A DNA stretch of 64,000 nucleotides from Rudaea sp. 3F27F6 (GCF_005503555.1 NZ_SCNG01000001.1:1798001-1862000); one strand, 5' to 3'; shown: positions 47,528 to 57,099, counted from the stretch's first letter. The notes: generated by a model from the sequence alone, not told the origin. A program made the numbers and translations.

Positions 47528-48407
47528 AGAAATTGCACCAGTTGTAAGGGTATTGCCGCACGTAGTGTTCGAGCCGCGCAGCGAAACATTGCGCCCACGC
47601 CTGCAGAGCGGCGGCACGGCCCTGGCGCGGAATGCGGATTTCCTGCGCGAAGGTTTCGAAATGCAGGTCGTAGCGGTTGCCGCCGCGATAGACGCCGAAG
47701 GCGAGCACGATCGGCAGTTCGAGCATCGAGGCGATCTGGTACGCCGCGGTCGGAAACTGCGCGGCGCGACCGAAAAACTCGGCCGCTGCTGTCGCTTCAT
47801 GCGCGCGCGAACGGTCGGCAAGCAGGCCGATCAACGCGCCCTGGCGCGCGGCCTCGTGCAGCGACAAGGCGAGCGCGCCCGGATCGACGCCGGCGTCGAT
47901 CACGTTCGCCGCGATCGCCGGATTGAGCGCATGCAGCAGTTCGTTGAGCGCACGCGTCTGCTTCAGGTCCATGATCACGCGCAGTTGCAGGTCGGGCCGG
48001 CGCGCGGTCAGCGTGCGCAAGACCTCGAAGCTGCCGAAGTGCGCGCCGAGCAGCAGCACGCCGCGGCCGGGCGCTATCTCGGCTTCGAGCCGGTCGAGGC
48101 CGTGGATGCGCACGTCGAAGCGGTCGAGGCTGGCGTCGTTGAGCAGGAAGGCGCGGTCGAGAATCGTCGCCGCATAGCAGTGGATGTGTTTGAGTACGTC
48201 CAGTGCACGCGCGGGCCGGTCGAGCGCCAGGCTCAGGAATGCGCGCGAGTCGCGGCGTTCGTGCGTACGACGGAAGTAGAAGTACAGGGTGATCGGATAG
48301 AGCCAGACGCGCGCGAAAGCGCGGCCGCCGAAAAGACCAGCGGCGCGGATCAGCCAGATCGCAACGCGGCCGCCGGCCTCGCGGCGCTCGCGCCACTGCG
48401 CGCTCAC
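47454..48407 (-). CDS. LpxL/HtrB-like acyltransferase of the polyene cluster
   Basis: A 317-residue lysophospholipid-acyltransferase-like protein. A hydrophobic N-terminus is followed by GRGVLLLGAHFGSFEVLRTL, which holds the HxxxxE/D-type catalytic His. It would attach the polyene acyl chain to its lipid or sugar carrier. The start is a GTG at 48407 overlapping the ApeI stop (GTGA); the longer upstream frame is a shadow of ApeI. In known APE clusters this gene also follows the ApeI-type dehydratase. Confidence 0.82.
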   Translation of the reverse strand: MSAQWRERREAGGRVAIWLIRAAGLFGGRAFARVWLYPITLYFYFRRTHERRDSRAFLSLALDRPARALDVLKHIHCYAATILDRAFLLNDASLDRFDVRIHGLDRLEAEIAPGRGVLLLGAHFGSFEVLRTLTARRPDLQLRVIMDLKQTRALNELLHALNPAIAANVIDAGVDPGALALSLHEAARQGALIGLLADRSRAHEATAAAEFFGRAAQFPTAAYQIASMLELPIVLAFGVYRGGNRYDLHFETFAQEIRIPRQGRAAALQAWAQCFAARLEHYVRQYPYNWCNFYDFWDRSVDEQRTRNAAVSFGGVP

Positions 48408-48700
48408 GCGCCGGCCTCGGTGAGTTCGGCCACGCCGCTCGCCACGGGTGCCGCGCCGCAAGAAATGTGGAAATGTATCTTTTTGTCTTTTTCTTCGAGC
48501 CGCAGTTCTGCCTCTTGGCCCGGCAACAGCGGCGCGAGGAATTTCACCTGCGGCAACGCCGAGATGCGCGCGCCGAATTGCGTTTCGATCGCGGCGGCGA
48601 CGCGGTCGAGCAGGACCACGCCCGGCACCACGGGCCGCCCCGGAAAATGGCCGGGCAGCGCGGGATGGTCGGCGTCGATCTGGAAGCGCATCGGATTCAT
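48404..48700 (-). CDS. 3-hydroxyacyl-ACP dehydratase, ApeI type (hotdog fold)
   Basis: A 98-residue FabZ-like dehydratase with HPALPGHFPGRPVVPGVVLL, the catalytic His region. Short and single-domain, as in APE clusters, where ApeI and ApeP act together. The ATG at 48700 is used. Between it and the membrane protein gene at 48804 there are 103 bases; in E. coli-type clusters the AMP-ligase gene occupies this place. Confidence 0.85.
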   Translation of the reverse strand: MNPMRFQIDADHPALPGHFPGRPVVPGVVLLDRVAAAIETQFGARISALPQVKFLAPLLPGQEAELRLEEKDKKIHFHISCGAAPVASGVAELTEAGA

Positions 48701-48803
48701 GCGCCGATAATACCCGCAATGCCGCGACACGCCGGCGACGCGAACGCGGCACATCTCCCATGTCGCTTCGCCGCGCAAACGAAGGTCATGCCGGAAAGGC
48801 GGG

Positions 48804-49430
48804 TCAATTTTCGATCAGGTCGGACCAGACACGAGCCAGCGCGGCGAGGAAAGCCGGCAGCGTGTGCCGCGGCGCCTGCGGCAGCAGGCGCGAACGCAGG
48901 AAGAATTCGCCGAAGAACAGGGCGGCGACCGCGAGCGGCAGGACGGTCATCCCGAAGGTGCGTGCTGACGGCAAGACGAACCATGAAGGCCCCCAAGTCT
49001 CGGCCGCGACGCAAAGCAGGCACAGCGCAGCGAGGGCGAACTGGAGCCAGACCCAGAGCCGCGTCAGGCGTTCGGCGTAACGCACGACTGCGGGATCGCG
49101 CAAATGCGCCGGGCCATCGATCGCCGCGATCGCGCGCGCTATCAGCGGCGTGCGCGGCGGCACGAGGCTGCGCGCGAACAGCCAGCCGACGAAGGCGGCG
49201 ATCGCTGCCGGCAGGATATCGATCATCAAGCCGATGCCGCCGAACAACCATGCTATGGCTTCGGCGGCAGCGATCGCGGCGATCGCCCCGCGCAGGGCGC
49301 GCGGCGACATGAAGACGAGGAAAAGCAGCGCGACCGGCACGATCGCCGCGGTGATCGCATCGCTGTGCTCCCAGCGTCCGAGCAGCGCCAGCGCAAGGAT
49401 GGCGAGCCAGACCAGGATGCGCACGTTCAA
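48804..49430 (-). CDS. COG4648 membrane protein of the polyene cluster (ApeG-like)
   Basis: A 208-residue inner-membrane protein with about six hydrophobic helices (ILVWLAILALALLGRW, IVPVALLFLVFMSP and others) and the charged central segment GPAHLRDPAVVRYAERLTRL. The COG4648 family is a constant partner of APE clusters; its function is unknown. It starts with TTG overlapping the ACP stop codon (TTGA), so it is coupled to the ACP gene. Confidence 0.82.
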   Translation of the reverse strand: MNVRILVWLAILALALLGRWEHSDAITAAIVPVALLFLVFMSPRALRGAIAAIAAAEAIAWLFGGIGLMIDILPAAIAAFVGWLFARSLVPPRTPLIARAIAAIDGPAHLRDPAVVRYAERLTRLWVWLQFALAALCLLCVAAETWGPSWFVLPSARTFGMTVLPLAVAALFFGEFFLRSRLLPQAPRHTLPAFLAALARVWSDLIEN

Positions 49431-49696
49431 CTCACTTTGTGGGTTTCAATGTGCTGCGACAGCGCGCGCAGGCTGGAGAAGATGCGCTTGTTGTCTGCAT
49501 TGTCCGAACGCAGTTGGAAACCGTAGCGCTTGGACACGGCGAGCGCGAGCTCGAGCGCATCGATCGAATCAAGACCGGTCTCGGCGCCGAACAGCGGCGC
49601 GTCGGGCACGAAATCGTCGGCCTTGATGTGTTCGAGGTTGAGGCTCGAAACGATCAGGCTGGCGAGTTCGTGTTCGGCGGGAGTTTGCTGGTGCAT
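49427..49696 (-). CDS. Acyl carrier protein of the polyene cluster
   Basis: An 89-residue ACP with the phosphopantetheine Ser44 in ETGLDSIDALELALAV. It carries the growing aryl polyene chain. It is first gene of the leftward operon ACP-COG4648-ApeI-acyltransferase-LolA-MMPL-ApeP. Most gammaproteobacterial APE clusters have two ACP genes; only one is seen here. The promoter lies in the 211 bases shared with the divergent chorismatase gene. Confidence 0.9.
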   Translation of the reverse strand: MHQQTPAEHELASLIVSSLNLEHIKADDFVPDAPLFGAETGLDSIDALELALAVSKRYGFQLRSDNADNKRIFSSLRALSQHIETHKVS

Positions 49697-49907
49697 AAGG
49701 GCTTTGGCTCAGAACCTGTTCAAAACTTATTGCGCCCGCTCCGCTCGCGCCCCCTGAATCGGGCGCACCCGCGGCGCACGAAATGCCTTGGTTCGTTACG
49801 GATTTTTCGACGCCCCCGGCCTCGCCGAGAGCGCACGGCGGCGAAGGCGGCGCAGTGTATCATTGCGCGATCTCAAACCTGATGCCGCCGCAGCGGCGCC
49901 GATTTCC

Positions 49908-50933
49908 TTGTCCATCGCAACGCCTCATATCCCCGCCGCCACGCCGCATGCGCACGCCGCCGAGCTGCCGCCGCTGCGCGTCGCCTACGAATCCACGCCA
50001 CTCGACGCGATCCTGGCCGGCGCCGACGTGCTCGCCGTGTTCGGCTTCGGCACGCACGCACCGGCCGCGCATGCCGATCCACGCTATCTGCGCGTGAACC
50101 TCGAACCCGCGGACGGCGAAGCGCCGTTCGAAGTCTGGCGCGTGCGCGGTCCGGTGCGCGCGGAACGCCGCGACGGCATCGCCTGGGCCGAGGGCGACGA
50201 CTATGCCTACGGCGCGATCGAAGTCGACGAGTCCGCGCACGGCGACGTCGAAGGCGCGGCCGAGTTCGCCTATCGCTGCCTGGTCGATGCGATCGCGGCG
50301 AGCGCCAAGCCGCATACCTTGCGCATCTGGAATTATCTCGACGCGATCAATCTCGGTGCGGGCGATGCGGAACGCTATCGGCGTTTCTGCGTCGGCCGTG
50401 CCGCGGGATTGGCCGCGCAGGGTTTCGCCGACGACTATCCCGCGGCGACCGGCATCGGCGTGCGCGACGGCCGCCGCGTGCTGCAGATCTACTGGCTCGC
50501 CGCACGAACGCCCGGCACGGCGTTCGAGAACCCGCGCCAGGTCAGCGCTTGGCGCTACCCACGCCAGTACGGCATCAAGGCGCCGACGTTCGCCCGTGCG
50601 ATGCGCGCACCGACGCAGCAAGTGCAGGTCTACATTTCCGGCACCGCCGCGATCGTCGGCCACGTTTCGCACCATCACGACGATTTCGCCAAGCAGCTCG
50701 ACGAGACGCTCGCCAACATCGACAGCGTACTCGCCGCGGCGCAGGTCGCCGCGGCCGCGCGTCTCGATGCCGGCGCTGCGCTCAAGGCCTATGTGCGCCG
50801 TGCCGAAGACCTCGATGCGGCACGCCGTCTGCTCGGCGAAAAACTGCCCGCGCAAACACCGACCTTGTTCCTGCTGGGCGATATCTGCCGCAGTGAACTG
50901 CTCGTCGAGATCGACGGCATTCAAGGCGCCTGA
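49908..50933 (+). CDS. xanB2: XanB2-type chorismatase (3-/4-hydroxybenzoate synthase)
   Basis: A protein of about 341 residues in the FkbO/Hyg5/XanB2 chorismatase family. Typical stretches are LPPLRVAYESTPLDAILAGA, LRIWNYLDAINLGAGDAERY, CVGRAAGLAAQGFADDYPAA and VQVYISGTAAIVGHVSHHHD. XanB2 of Xanthomonas splits chorismate to 3-hydroxybenzoate (for xanthomonadin) and 4-hydroxybenzoate (for ubiquinone). The start is uncertain: no ATG or GTG is suitable in frame. TTG at 49908 gives a usual length; TTG at 49863 or 49788 would lengthen it. It is divergent from the ACP gene. Confidence 0.88.
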   Translation: MSIATPHIPAATPHAHAAELPPLRVAYESTPLDAILAGADVLAVFGFGTHAPAAHADPRYLRVNLEPADGEAPFEVWRVRGPVRAERRDGIAWAEGDDYAYGAIEVDESAHGDVEGAAEFAYRCLVDAIAASAKPHTLRIWNYLDAINLGAGDAERYRRFCVGRAAGLAAQGFADDYPAATGIGVRDGRRVLQIYWLAARTPGTAFENPRQVSAWRYPRQYGIKAPTFARAMRAPTQQVQVYISGTAAIVGHVSHHHDDFAKQLDETLANIDSVLAAAQVAAAARLDAGAALKAYVRRAEDLDAARRLLGEKLPAQTPTLFLLGDICRSELLVEIDGIQGA

Positions 50934-50963
50934 GCGTGCGCCGGCGCACGCGCTTCGGCTGGC

Positions 50964-51440
50964 ATGGACTCTAATTTGCACGTCCGCGCCTATCGCGCCG
51001 ACGACTGGTCGGCGCTGTGCCGGATACACGATGCGGCGCGCAAGCATGAACTCGATGCGGCCGGGCTCGGCGCGGCGTATCTGACTCTGGAGCAGACTTC
51101 CGCAAACGAGGGCCTGTTCGATTACACGGTGCTCGTTGCCGAGGATGAAGACGGAGTCCAAGGCTTCGTCGCCTACAACGACGACGAACTCGCGTGGTTG
51201 TACGTTCGCCCCGATCGTTACCGGCGCGGTATCGGCCGGCGACTGGCACAAGAAGTCATGTACCGGTCGCGCGGCGCGATGGCGGTCGAAGTACTTGTCG
51301 GCAACGAGGCCGCTCTCGGCCTGTATCTCAACTTGGGCTTCAAGATCGTGGAGCGCGTCGAAGGCCGGCTGCCCGGCAACGAAGCGTTCAAAGCCTCGGT
51401 GTTCGTACTCGAATGGAAACGCGGCGACCGCGTTTCCTGA
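50964..51440 (+). CDS. GNAT-family N-acetyltransferase
   Basis: A 158-residue acetyltransferase. The acetyl-CoA site is LYVRPDRYRRGIGRRLAQE (motif A, R/QxxGxG/A), followed by VLVGNEAALGLYLNLGFKIV (motif B). The substrate is unknown. It lies 30 bases behind the chorismatase gene on the same strand and may be cotranscribed. Its stop codon directly abuts the stop codon of the convergent membrane-protein gene. Confidence 0.85.
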   Translation: MDSNLHVRAYRADDWSALCRIHDAARKHELDAAGLGAAYLTLEQTSANEGLFDYTVLVAEDEDGVQGFVAYNDDELAWLYVRPDRYRRGIGRRLAQEVMYRSRGAMAVEVLVGNEAALGLYLNLGFKIVERVEGRLPGNEAFKASVFVLEWKRGDRVS

Positions 51441-52934
51441 CTACGCCGCCGCCCGTGCGCGCCGGCGCGTGCGCGGAAACAGCATGCGCGTGGCGGTGAC
51501 GAGTGCGCTGATCCACCAGACCAGGGCCGCGTTGTAGACCAAATGGCCCTGCTTGGGCACGTCGGCGAGGCCGTCGCCGAGCACGGTCACGGTCAACGTG
51601 CCGAGCGTCACCACGATGGTCAGCACGGTGACCGTCAGCAGGCGCGGCCACGCGCGCCACCGCTGGCGCCAAAGCAGCACGACGAGCGCCGCGAACGGCG
51701 CGCCGAACAACAGCACGCGCAAGGCGGCCTGCTCGGCGAACACGTCGCTCAAGGAGAAGAACGAGTCGGGCAGTGGAGCGAAGTGGCCGCCCTCGACGAC
51801 GCCGAGCCCCGGCGCCACCCACGGATGCAGAGCGGTGAAACCGGCGACGCCGACACGCAGCGCCATGTCGGGCTCGCGCACCAGGGCCATCAGCTCGCGT
51901 CCGCGCGATACCTTGGTCAGCTCGGGGCAGAGATCGGCCGGGAAACCGGGCATCTGCCAGGCGCGCAGGCCCTTGTACTGCAGGCATTGCGGCGACAGCC
52001 CGAGAAACTCCGCGGTCGCTGCCGGATCGCGCGAGTTCGGCAGCAGCGCGGTGAAGACCACGTCAGCCTGGTTGAACACATTGATCGCGCGGATCGCATC
52101 GCTGTCGCGCTGCAACTGCACGACCTGGACGACGAGCCCGGCGAGTGCGCCGATCAGCAGCGCCTTGCCTTTCCACAGCCAGACGCGGTCGCGCCAGCGC
52201 CCGATCGCGAGCATCGCCACGGCGATGCCGAGCGGCAGCACGATGTGCTGGATCTTGCTGACCGCGAGCGCAGAGGCGGCGAGCACGAGCAGGCCGAAAG
52301 CATGACCGCGAGCGGGCTTGCCCTCGTGGATCAGGATCAGCCCGGCGACGGCATACAGCGCGAGCAGGGCGGTCCACTCGGCATAGAAGGTGTTGAGATA
52401 AATCGTATTCGCCGGATCGGTGAACAGAAACGGCAGCAGCAGACCGTTGCTCAGCGCCGACCACGGCTCGCCGCGGCGGATCCAGGCCCAGTTGAAGCCG
52501 GCCCACAGCACGAGCAGGGCACCGATCTTGAACGCGCCGACCCAGCGCACCGGGAACGCCTGCGCGCCCGTGGCCGCAGCGTCGATGCGGTAGACCGCGG
52601 CAGCCGCACCCTGGAACAGCAGTTCGGTCGACCAGTAGCAGATCGGATTCGCGGCGGCGACGAACTTGTAGCGCGAGTACGGCGCTTCAGGGCTGTTCTG
52701 CGCGGGCTGGATCGATTCGCGCCGGTCAGGGTAGAGATCGAAGCAGGCGCTGTAGCGCACTTCGTCGTAACTGTTGGCGAGTGCGATCAGCGGCTCGTGC
52801 AGATAAAGCGCGCCGATACGCCAGACTCCGACGAGAAAACAGAAAGCAAGCGCGACCCATAGCCAGCGTGGTGTCGGGCCCCGCGGTTTGGCGGCGGGTG
52901 CGGAGGCGGAGTCGAACGGATCGGCAGGGCGCAT
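51441..52934 (-). CDS. Polytopic membrane protein, glycan/GT-C-like
   Basis: A 497-residue inner-membrane protein with about ten hydrophobic helices and a first periplasmic loop of about 80 residues starting ANSYDEVRYSACFDLYPDRR. The layout, with acidic residues in the first loop and the segment ANTIYLNTFYAEWTALLALY, resembles WsfD-like or other GT-C proteins of glycan assembly. This family call is tentative. It sits alone, convergent with the GNAT gene and divergent from the kinase gene. Confidence 0.6.
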   Translation of the reverse strand: MRPADPFDSASAPAAKPRGPTPRWLWVALAFCFLVGVWRIGALYLHEPLIALANSYDEVRYSACFDLYPDRRESIQPAQNSPEAPYSRYKFVAAANPICYWSTELLFQGAAAAVYRIDAAATGAQAFPVRWVGAFKIGALLVLWAGFNWAWIRRGEPWSALSNGLLLPFLFTDPANTIYLNTFYAEWTALLALYAVAGLILIHEGKPARGHAFGLLVLAASALAVSKIQHIVLPLGIAVAMLAIGRWRDRVWLWKGKALLIGALAGLVVQVVQLQRDSDAIRAINVFNQADVVFTALLPNSRDPAATAEFLGLSPQCLQYKGLRAWQMPGFPADLCPELTKVSRGRELMALVREPDMALRVGVAGFTALHPWVAPGLGVVEGGHFAPLPDSFFSLSDVFAEQAALRVLLFGAPFAALVVLLWRQRWRAWPRLLTVTVLTIVVTLGTLTVTVLGDGLADVPKQGHLVYNAALVWWISALVTATRMLFPRTRRRARAAA

Positions 52935-53126
52935 AGGGGCCGGAAGTCTAGGGTCGCATTGTGACGCCGACAATCGTTGCACGCGGTGGCAAGAAATGTG
53001 AGGCGTTTCGCAGATGCGGCGTCGATTCTGCACGGTTGTTCCCGCCAATCGCAACGCGGACTGGCCGAATGTGCGGTGCTAGACTTTTTCCCGTTCAGAC
53101 AGGCGCCGTGCGCCGTGGAGAGCGTC

Positions 53127-55310
53127 ATGAAGCAGCAACTGGGGCATTACGATCTCGTCGCCGAACTCGGCCGTGGCGGCATGGGCGTGGTCTACAAGGG
53201 CTACGAATCGCAACTCCACCGCTACGTCGCGATCAAGGTGCTGGCCGATTCGCTTGCCCACGATCCGGCGATCAAGGAGCGTTTCCTGCGCGAAGCGCGC
53301 AGCATGGCCGCGCTCAACGATCCGCACATCATCCAGATTTATTTCATCGGCGAAGACGAAGGCCAGACCTACTTCGTCATGGAATTCGTCGACGGCGAAT
53401 CGCTCAGTTCGGTGCTCAAGCGCGAGACGCGGCTGAAGCCCGAGCAGGCGGCGAAGATCGTCTACCAGACCGCGCTCGGCCTCGCCACTGCGCACGACCG
53501 CGGCGTGATCCACCGCGACATCAAGCCCGGCAACATCATGATCGACAGCCGCGGCAACGTGAAGATCGCCGACTTCGGCATCGCCCTGTCGAGCGCGGAC
53601 CTGTCGAAGAAACTGACCTCGACCGGCGAGTTCGTCGGCACGCCGGGCTATCTCTCGCCCGAAGTCTGCCTCGGCAAACTGGTCGATCAGCGCTCGGACA
53701 TTTTCTCGCTCGGCATCGTGCTGTTCGAGATGCTCGCCGGACGCATGCCGTTCACCGACGAGTCGCCGCTCGGCCTCATGCTCGAAGTGGTCAAGGCCGA
53801 GATTCCGGACGTGTGTTCGCTCAATGCCGACGTCGATGCGGAGCTCGCGCGCATCCTCTCGCGCATGATCGCCAAGGAACCGGCCGACCGCTATCAGAGC
53901 TGCCAGGATCTCGCCGCCGACCTCGCCCGCCATCCGCTGCTCGCCAACGGCGCAACCCTGCAGTTGCGCACCGAACCCTCGCCCGCCGCGGCAACCGTGA
54001 TCGGCATGAAGACGCCGATTTCCGGCCAGAACGCGTTGCCGAACACGACGCCGACGCCGCGGCCCCTGCCGCGCAGCACGCCGGCGCCGGCAAGCACGAT
54101 CACGCCGCCGCGCCCGCAGAGCACGCTGCCGACGATCGTCGCCGCGACGGCGGCGGCCAACGGCGCGCATCAGTCCCTGCTCGAACGCCAGGCCGCGGCG
54201 TCGAAGAAATCGACCTCGCCGATGGTGCCGCTTGCGATCGCGGCCGTGCTGTTGCTCGGCCTGGCCGGCGGCGCGTTCGCCTATCGCGACCAACTCGGCT
54301 TCATGAAGCAATGGCTGCCGGCGAACCTACTCGGCTCGGTCTCGGCAAGTGCGCCGACGCAGACCGCGGCGACGACGACCACGTCCGCAACGACCACTTC
54401 GGCCTCGACCTCGGCCACCGCGGCATCGGCCCCAGCGGCGGCGGCCAGCGTCGCGACCTCGAATCCGCCGCCCGCCGCAGCCTCATCGCCGCCGCCTGCG
54501 GACACTACGGCTGCGACAGCCGCGGCGCCTTCCACGTCGAGTGCCGCCACGGCGACAGCGCCGGCCGGAACAGCGACGGCCACGGCCGACCCTGCCACCG
54601 GCGCCGCGGTCGCTTCCAGCGCCGCTGCAAGCGCATCGACCGGCGGCGCGACCGTTGCCGAATTGACGGCGACCGGCCCCACCGGCTCCAGCGCCACGGC
54701 TACGGTCGGCAGCACCGCAGCCGCCCAGCCCGAAACGGCCGCGCCATCTCCGCCGCCAGTACCCGTCCCCGCCGTGCCGACGCCGCCTACCGCGCAGATC
54801 GCCAAGGCCGTACCACCGCCTGCGCCGGTCGCGCCGCCGAAGCCGCACGTGCCGACGGTCGCCGTGCTTTCGGGCGGCGATATCGCGGTCTCCGAGCCCG
54901 CCGGCCGCGCGATCGAACAGGTGCTCGCGCGCCGCGGCTACCGCCTGGCCGATGCGGACATGATGCCCGGCGCCGGCCGCTATCTGTCCGGGCAGCGCGT
55001 GGACGTGCTCGCGTTGCTCGACTTCCTCGCACGCAACGGCCGCATTGATGCCGTGGTCATCGTCCACGCCCGCCCGACCGGTGCGCAGAACCTGCCGGCC
55101 TACGGCATGAACGTGGACGCGACGACCGCACAACTCAATGTGACGACCTACGCCGTGCAGGGCCGGCACAAACTCGGTGCGGGCTGGACGCAGAACGTGA
55201 TCTACACGGGCCTGTCGGCCAAGCAACAGGGTGAGGAGGCGGTCGAGGAGATCGCACCGCAGGTCGAAAGCACTCTGGTCGAATACCGCGCCGGCCGCGG
55301 CCGCGGCTGA
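53127..55310 (+). CDS. Transmembrane Ser/Thr protein kinase
   Basis: A 727-residue Hanks-type kinase. The kinase domain (about 8-265) has all key residues: glycine loop ELGRGGMGVVYKG, Lys37, HRDIKPGN (Asp131) and DFG (Asp149). A Pro-rich juxtamembrane region, one helix near residues 366-386 (VPLAIAAVLLLGLAGGAFAY), a Thr/Ala/Ser/Pro-rich stalk of about 160 residues and a C-terminal domain of about 150 residues (from VPTVAVLSGGDIAVSEPAGR) follow. There are no PASTA repeats. The C-terminal domain, probably periplasmic, has no family that I recognise and may be the sensor. The ATG at 53127 is used. Confidence 0.88.
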   Translation: MKQQLGHYDLVAELGRGGMGVVYKGYESQLHRYVAIKVLADSLAHDPAIKERFLREARSMAALNDPHIIQIYFIGEDEGQTYFVMEFVDGESLSSVLKRETRLKPEQAAKIVYQTALGLATAHDRGVIHRDIKPGNIMIDSRGNVKIADFGIALSSADLSKKLTSTGEFVGTPGYLSPEVCLGKLVDQRSDIFSLGIVLFEMLAGRMPFTDESPLGLMLEVVKAEIPDVCSLNADVDAELARILSRMIAKEPADRYQSCQDLAADLARHPLLANGATLQLRTEPSPAAATVIGMKTPISGQNALPNTTPTPRPLPRSTPAPASTITPPRPQSTLPTIVAATAAANGAHQSLLERQAAASKKSTSPMVPLAIAAVLLLGLAGGAFAYRDQLGFMKQWLPANLLGSVSASAPTQTAATTTTSATTTSASTSATAASAPAAAASVATSNPPPAAASSPPPADTTAATAAAPSTSSAATATAPAGTATATADPATGAAVASSAAASASTGGATVAELTATGPTGSSATATVGSTAAAQPETAAPSPPPVPVPAVPTPPTAQIAKAVPPPAPVAPPKPHVPTVAVLSGGDIAVSEPAGRAIEQVLARRGYRLADADMMPGAGRYLSGQRVDVLALLDFLARNGRIDAVVIVHARPTGAQNLPAYGMNVDATTAQLNVTTYAVQGRHKLGAGWTQNVIYTGLSAKQQGEEAVEEIAPQVESTLVEYRAGRGRG

Positions 55311-55326
55311 CGCACACAGAACAGTT

Positions 55327-57099
55327 TCAAGGCAGGCCGCGCGGCTTGGCGCCGCGCCCGAGCACCTCGCGCGCATAGCGGTAGCCGGCGGCAATCGCCT
55401 GTTCGTATTTGTGCCAATCGAGCAGGCCGACGTTCTGCACCGGCGGCGCCAGTAGAAGACTGGTTTCGGCGCGGCGCGCCGTGCTCGCCGCTTCTGAATT
55501 GACCATGCCCGCGCGCAGCAGGATGTTGACGATGCCGGGCCGCAGCCGGCGTCCGCGCAGGCGCTGCAAGGCGAGGCGAAACGCCGACGGCAGGGCGAAT
55601 TCCTCGACCTGCGCGCGCAGCACGTCGTCGGCGCCGATATCGATGCCGATGACGTCGCCGATGCCGTGCTCGCGCATCGGATCGACCGGCAGATTGTTGA
55701 TCACCGCGCCGTCGACGAAAACTTCACCGCGATGGAACACCGGTGGCAGCACGCCCGGGATCGCACTCGCCGCGCGCAGCCAGAGCCAGAGCGGGCCGGC
55801 ACGATGAATCTGCGCGGCGCCCACGGTCAGGTTCGCGGTGACTGCGTAGAACGGCAGGACCAGATCGCTCAAGTCACGCTCGCCGAACGCCTCGCGCAGC
55901 AGACGCGCGACGCGACGGCCGCGGGTCAGCGACACGAACGGGAATGTGTAGTCGCGCAGCGGCCGGCCGTCGACGAAGGCGCGGCGGTAGTTGTAGAACA
56001 TTTCCTCGCCGCTCCAGTCGGCGGCGACGCCGGCGCCGATGATCGCGCCGATCGAAGTGCCCCCGACGTAGTCGATCTGCTGACCGGACTCGCGCAGTGC
56101 ATGCACGACGCCGATCTGGGCGAAGCCGCGCGCGCCGCCGCCCGAGAGCACGAGGCCCATGCTGCGCCCGATAAGGAGGCGCGCGATGCGTTCGATGTCG
56201 GCCGCGGCTCGGTCGCCGCGCACGTGGTGATGGCGCGCGCCGCGCACCTGCGCGAGCCAGGCCGCCGCGCGGCCGAGGCCGACGTCGCCCTGGTGCAGCA
56301 GAACCAGATGACGCGTGCGCAGGGCGCTGCGCTCGGCATTGATGTAGGCGACTTCAGGCCAAGCGCTCGCCTCGTCCGCCGCGTTGACCGGCAGCAGGAA
56401 CGCATCGGCCTGGCGCGCACAGCGTTCACGCCAACCGGCGTCGTTGGCGTCGCCGAGCAGCAACACATAACGATGCGCGAGTTCGACCGAGTGCAGCCAC
56501 GCCGCATCGCGCCCCTGCGCCGTCGCGGCGTCGATCAGCGCGCAGGAGCCGTAGCTCGACAGTACGGTGGCGAGGCTGCGCACGAAGCCCTGCGCGTCAA
56601 CGCCGGCGTCATGCGGCAGGATCGCGAAGGTGCGCGGCGGCGAGTAGCGCGCGTTGCCGGGGCGGTCGAGCAGATGCCGCGCGGTCACGCCGACCGTGTG
56701 CAGCATCGCCTGCGGGTATTTCGCGACAAGGCGGTGGAACGCCTCCGCCGACAGGCGCAGCACGACGCTGTCACGCAACGCGCGCAGCAGCGAGCGGCGC
56801 GGTATCTGCGCGATCAGGCTGATTTCGCCGGCGACTTCGCCGACGCCGACCATGCCGAGCAGGAGCAGGCTTGCGCCCGATTCGCGCCGGTACGCGGCGA
56901 GGCCACCCGTGCGCACGACGTACAGCGCGTCGGCCGGATCGCCTTCGTCGAACAGCACCGCACCGCCCGGAAGCGCGCGCGGTTCTAGTTCGGCGGCAAG
57001 TTCGTCGATCCCGGCCGCGTCGAGTGGGGCGAACAGATCGATGCCGCGCAGGAACGCGCGCAGGTCGGCGATGGGCGTTGCGGGGTCGGAAGCGTTCAT
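55327..57099 (-). CDS. Patatin-like phospholipase with cyclic-nucleotide-binding domain
   Basis: A 590-residue protein of the NTE/RssA type. Residues about 15-130 are a cNMP-binding-like domain (GGAVLFDEGDPADALYVVRT). A middle region follows, then the patatin domain at about 310-510. There the oxyanion loop is LVLSGGGARGFAQIGVV, the nucleophile Ser is in GGTSIGAIIGAG, and the catalytic Asp is in VFVDGAVINNLP. It is predicted to hydrolyse lysophospholipids, perhaps under control of a nucleotide, although the phosphate-binding Arg of true cNMP sites is not obvious. It is convergent with the kinase gene, 16 bases apart. Confidence 0.9.
   Translation of the reverse strand: MNASDPATPIADLRAFLRGIDLFAPLDAAGIDELAAELEPRALPGGAVLFDEGDPADALYVVRTGGLAAYRRESGASLLLLGMVGVGEVAGEISLIAQIPRRSLLRALRDSVVLRLSAEAFHRLVAKYPQAMLHTVGVTARHLLDRPGNARYSPPRTFAILPHDAGVDAQGFVRSLATVLSSYGSCALIDAATAQGRDAAWLHSVELAHRYVLLLGDANDAGWRERCARQADAFLLPVNAADEASAWPEVAYINAERSALRTRHLVLLHQGDVGLGRAAAWLAQVRGARHHHVRGDRAAADIERIARLLIGRSMGLVLSGGGARGFAQIGVVHALRESGQQIDYVGGTSIGAIIGAGVAADWSGEEMFYNYRRAFVDGRPLRDYTFPFVSLTRGRRVARLLREAFGERDLSDLVLPFYAVTANLTVGAAQIHRAGPLWLWLRAASAIPGVLPPVFHRGEVFVDGAVINNLPVDPMREHGIGDVIGIDIGADDVLRAQVEEFALPSAFRLALQRLRGRRLRPGIVNILLRAGMVNSEAASTARRAETSLLLAPPVQNVGLLDWHKYEQAIAAGYRYAREVLGRGAKPRGLP

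Noticed and set aside
52961-55048. Open frame of 695 codons overlapping the kinase gene
   Set aside because: Same strand, other frame; Arg-rich without any domain, while the kinase frame has all catalytic motifs.
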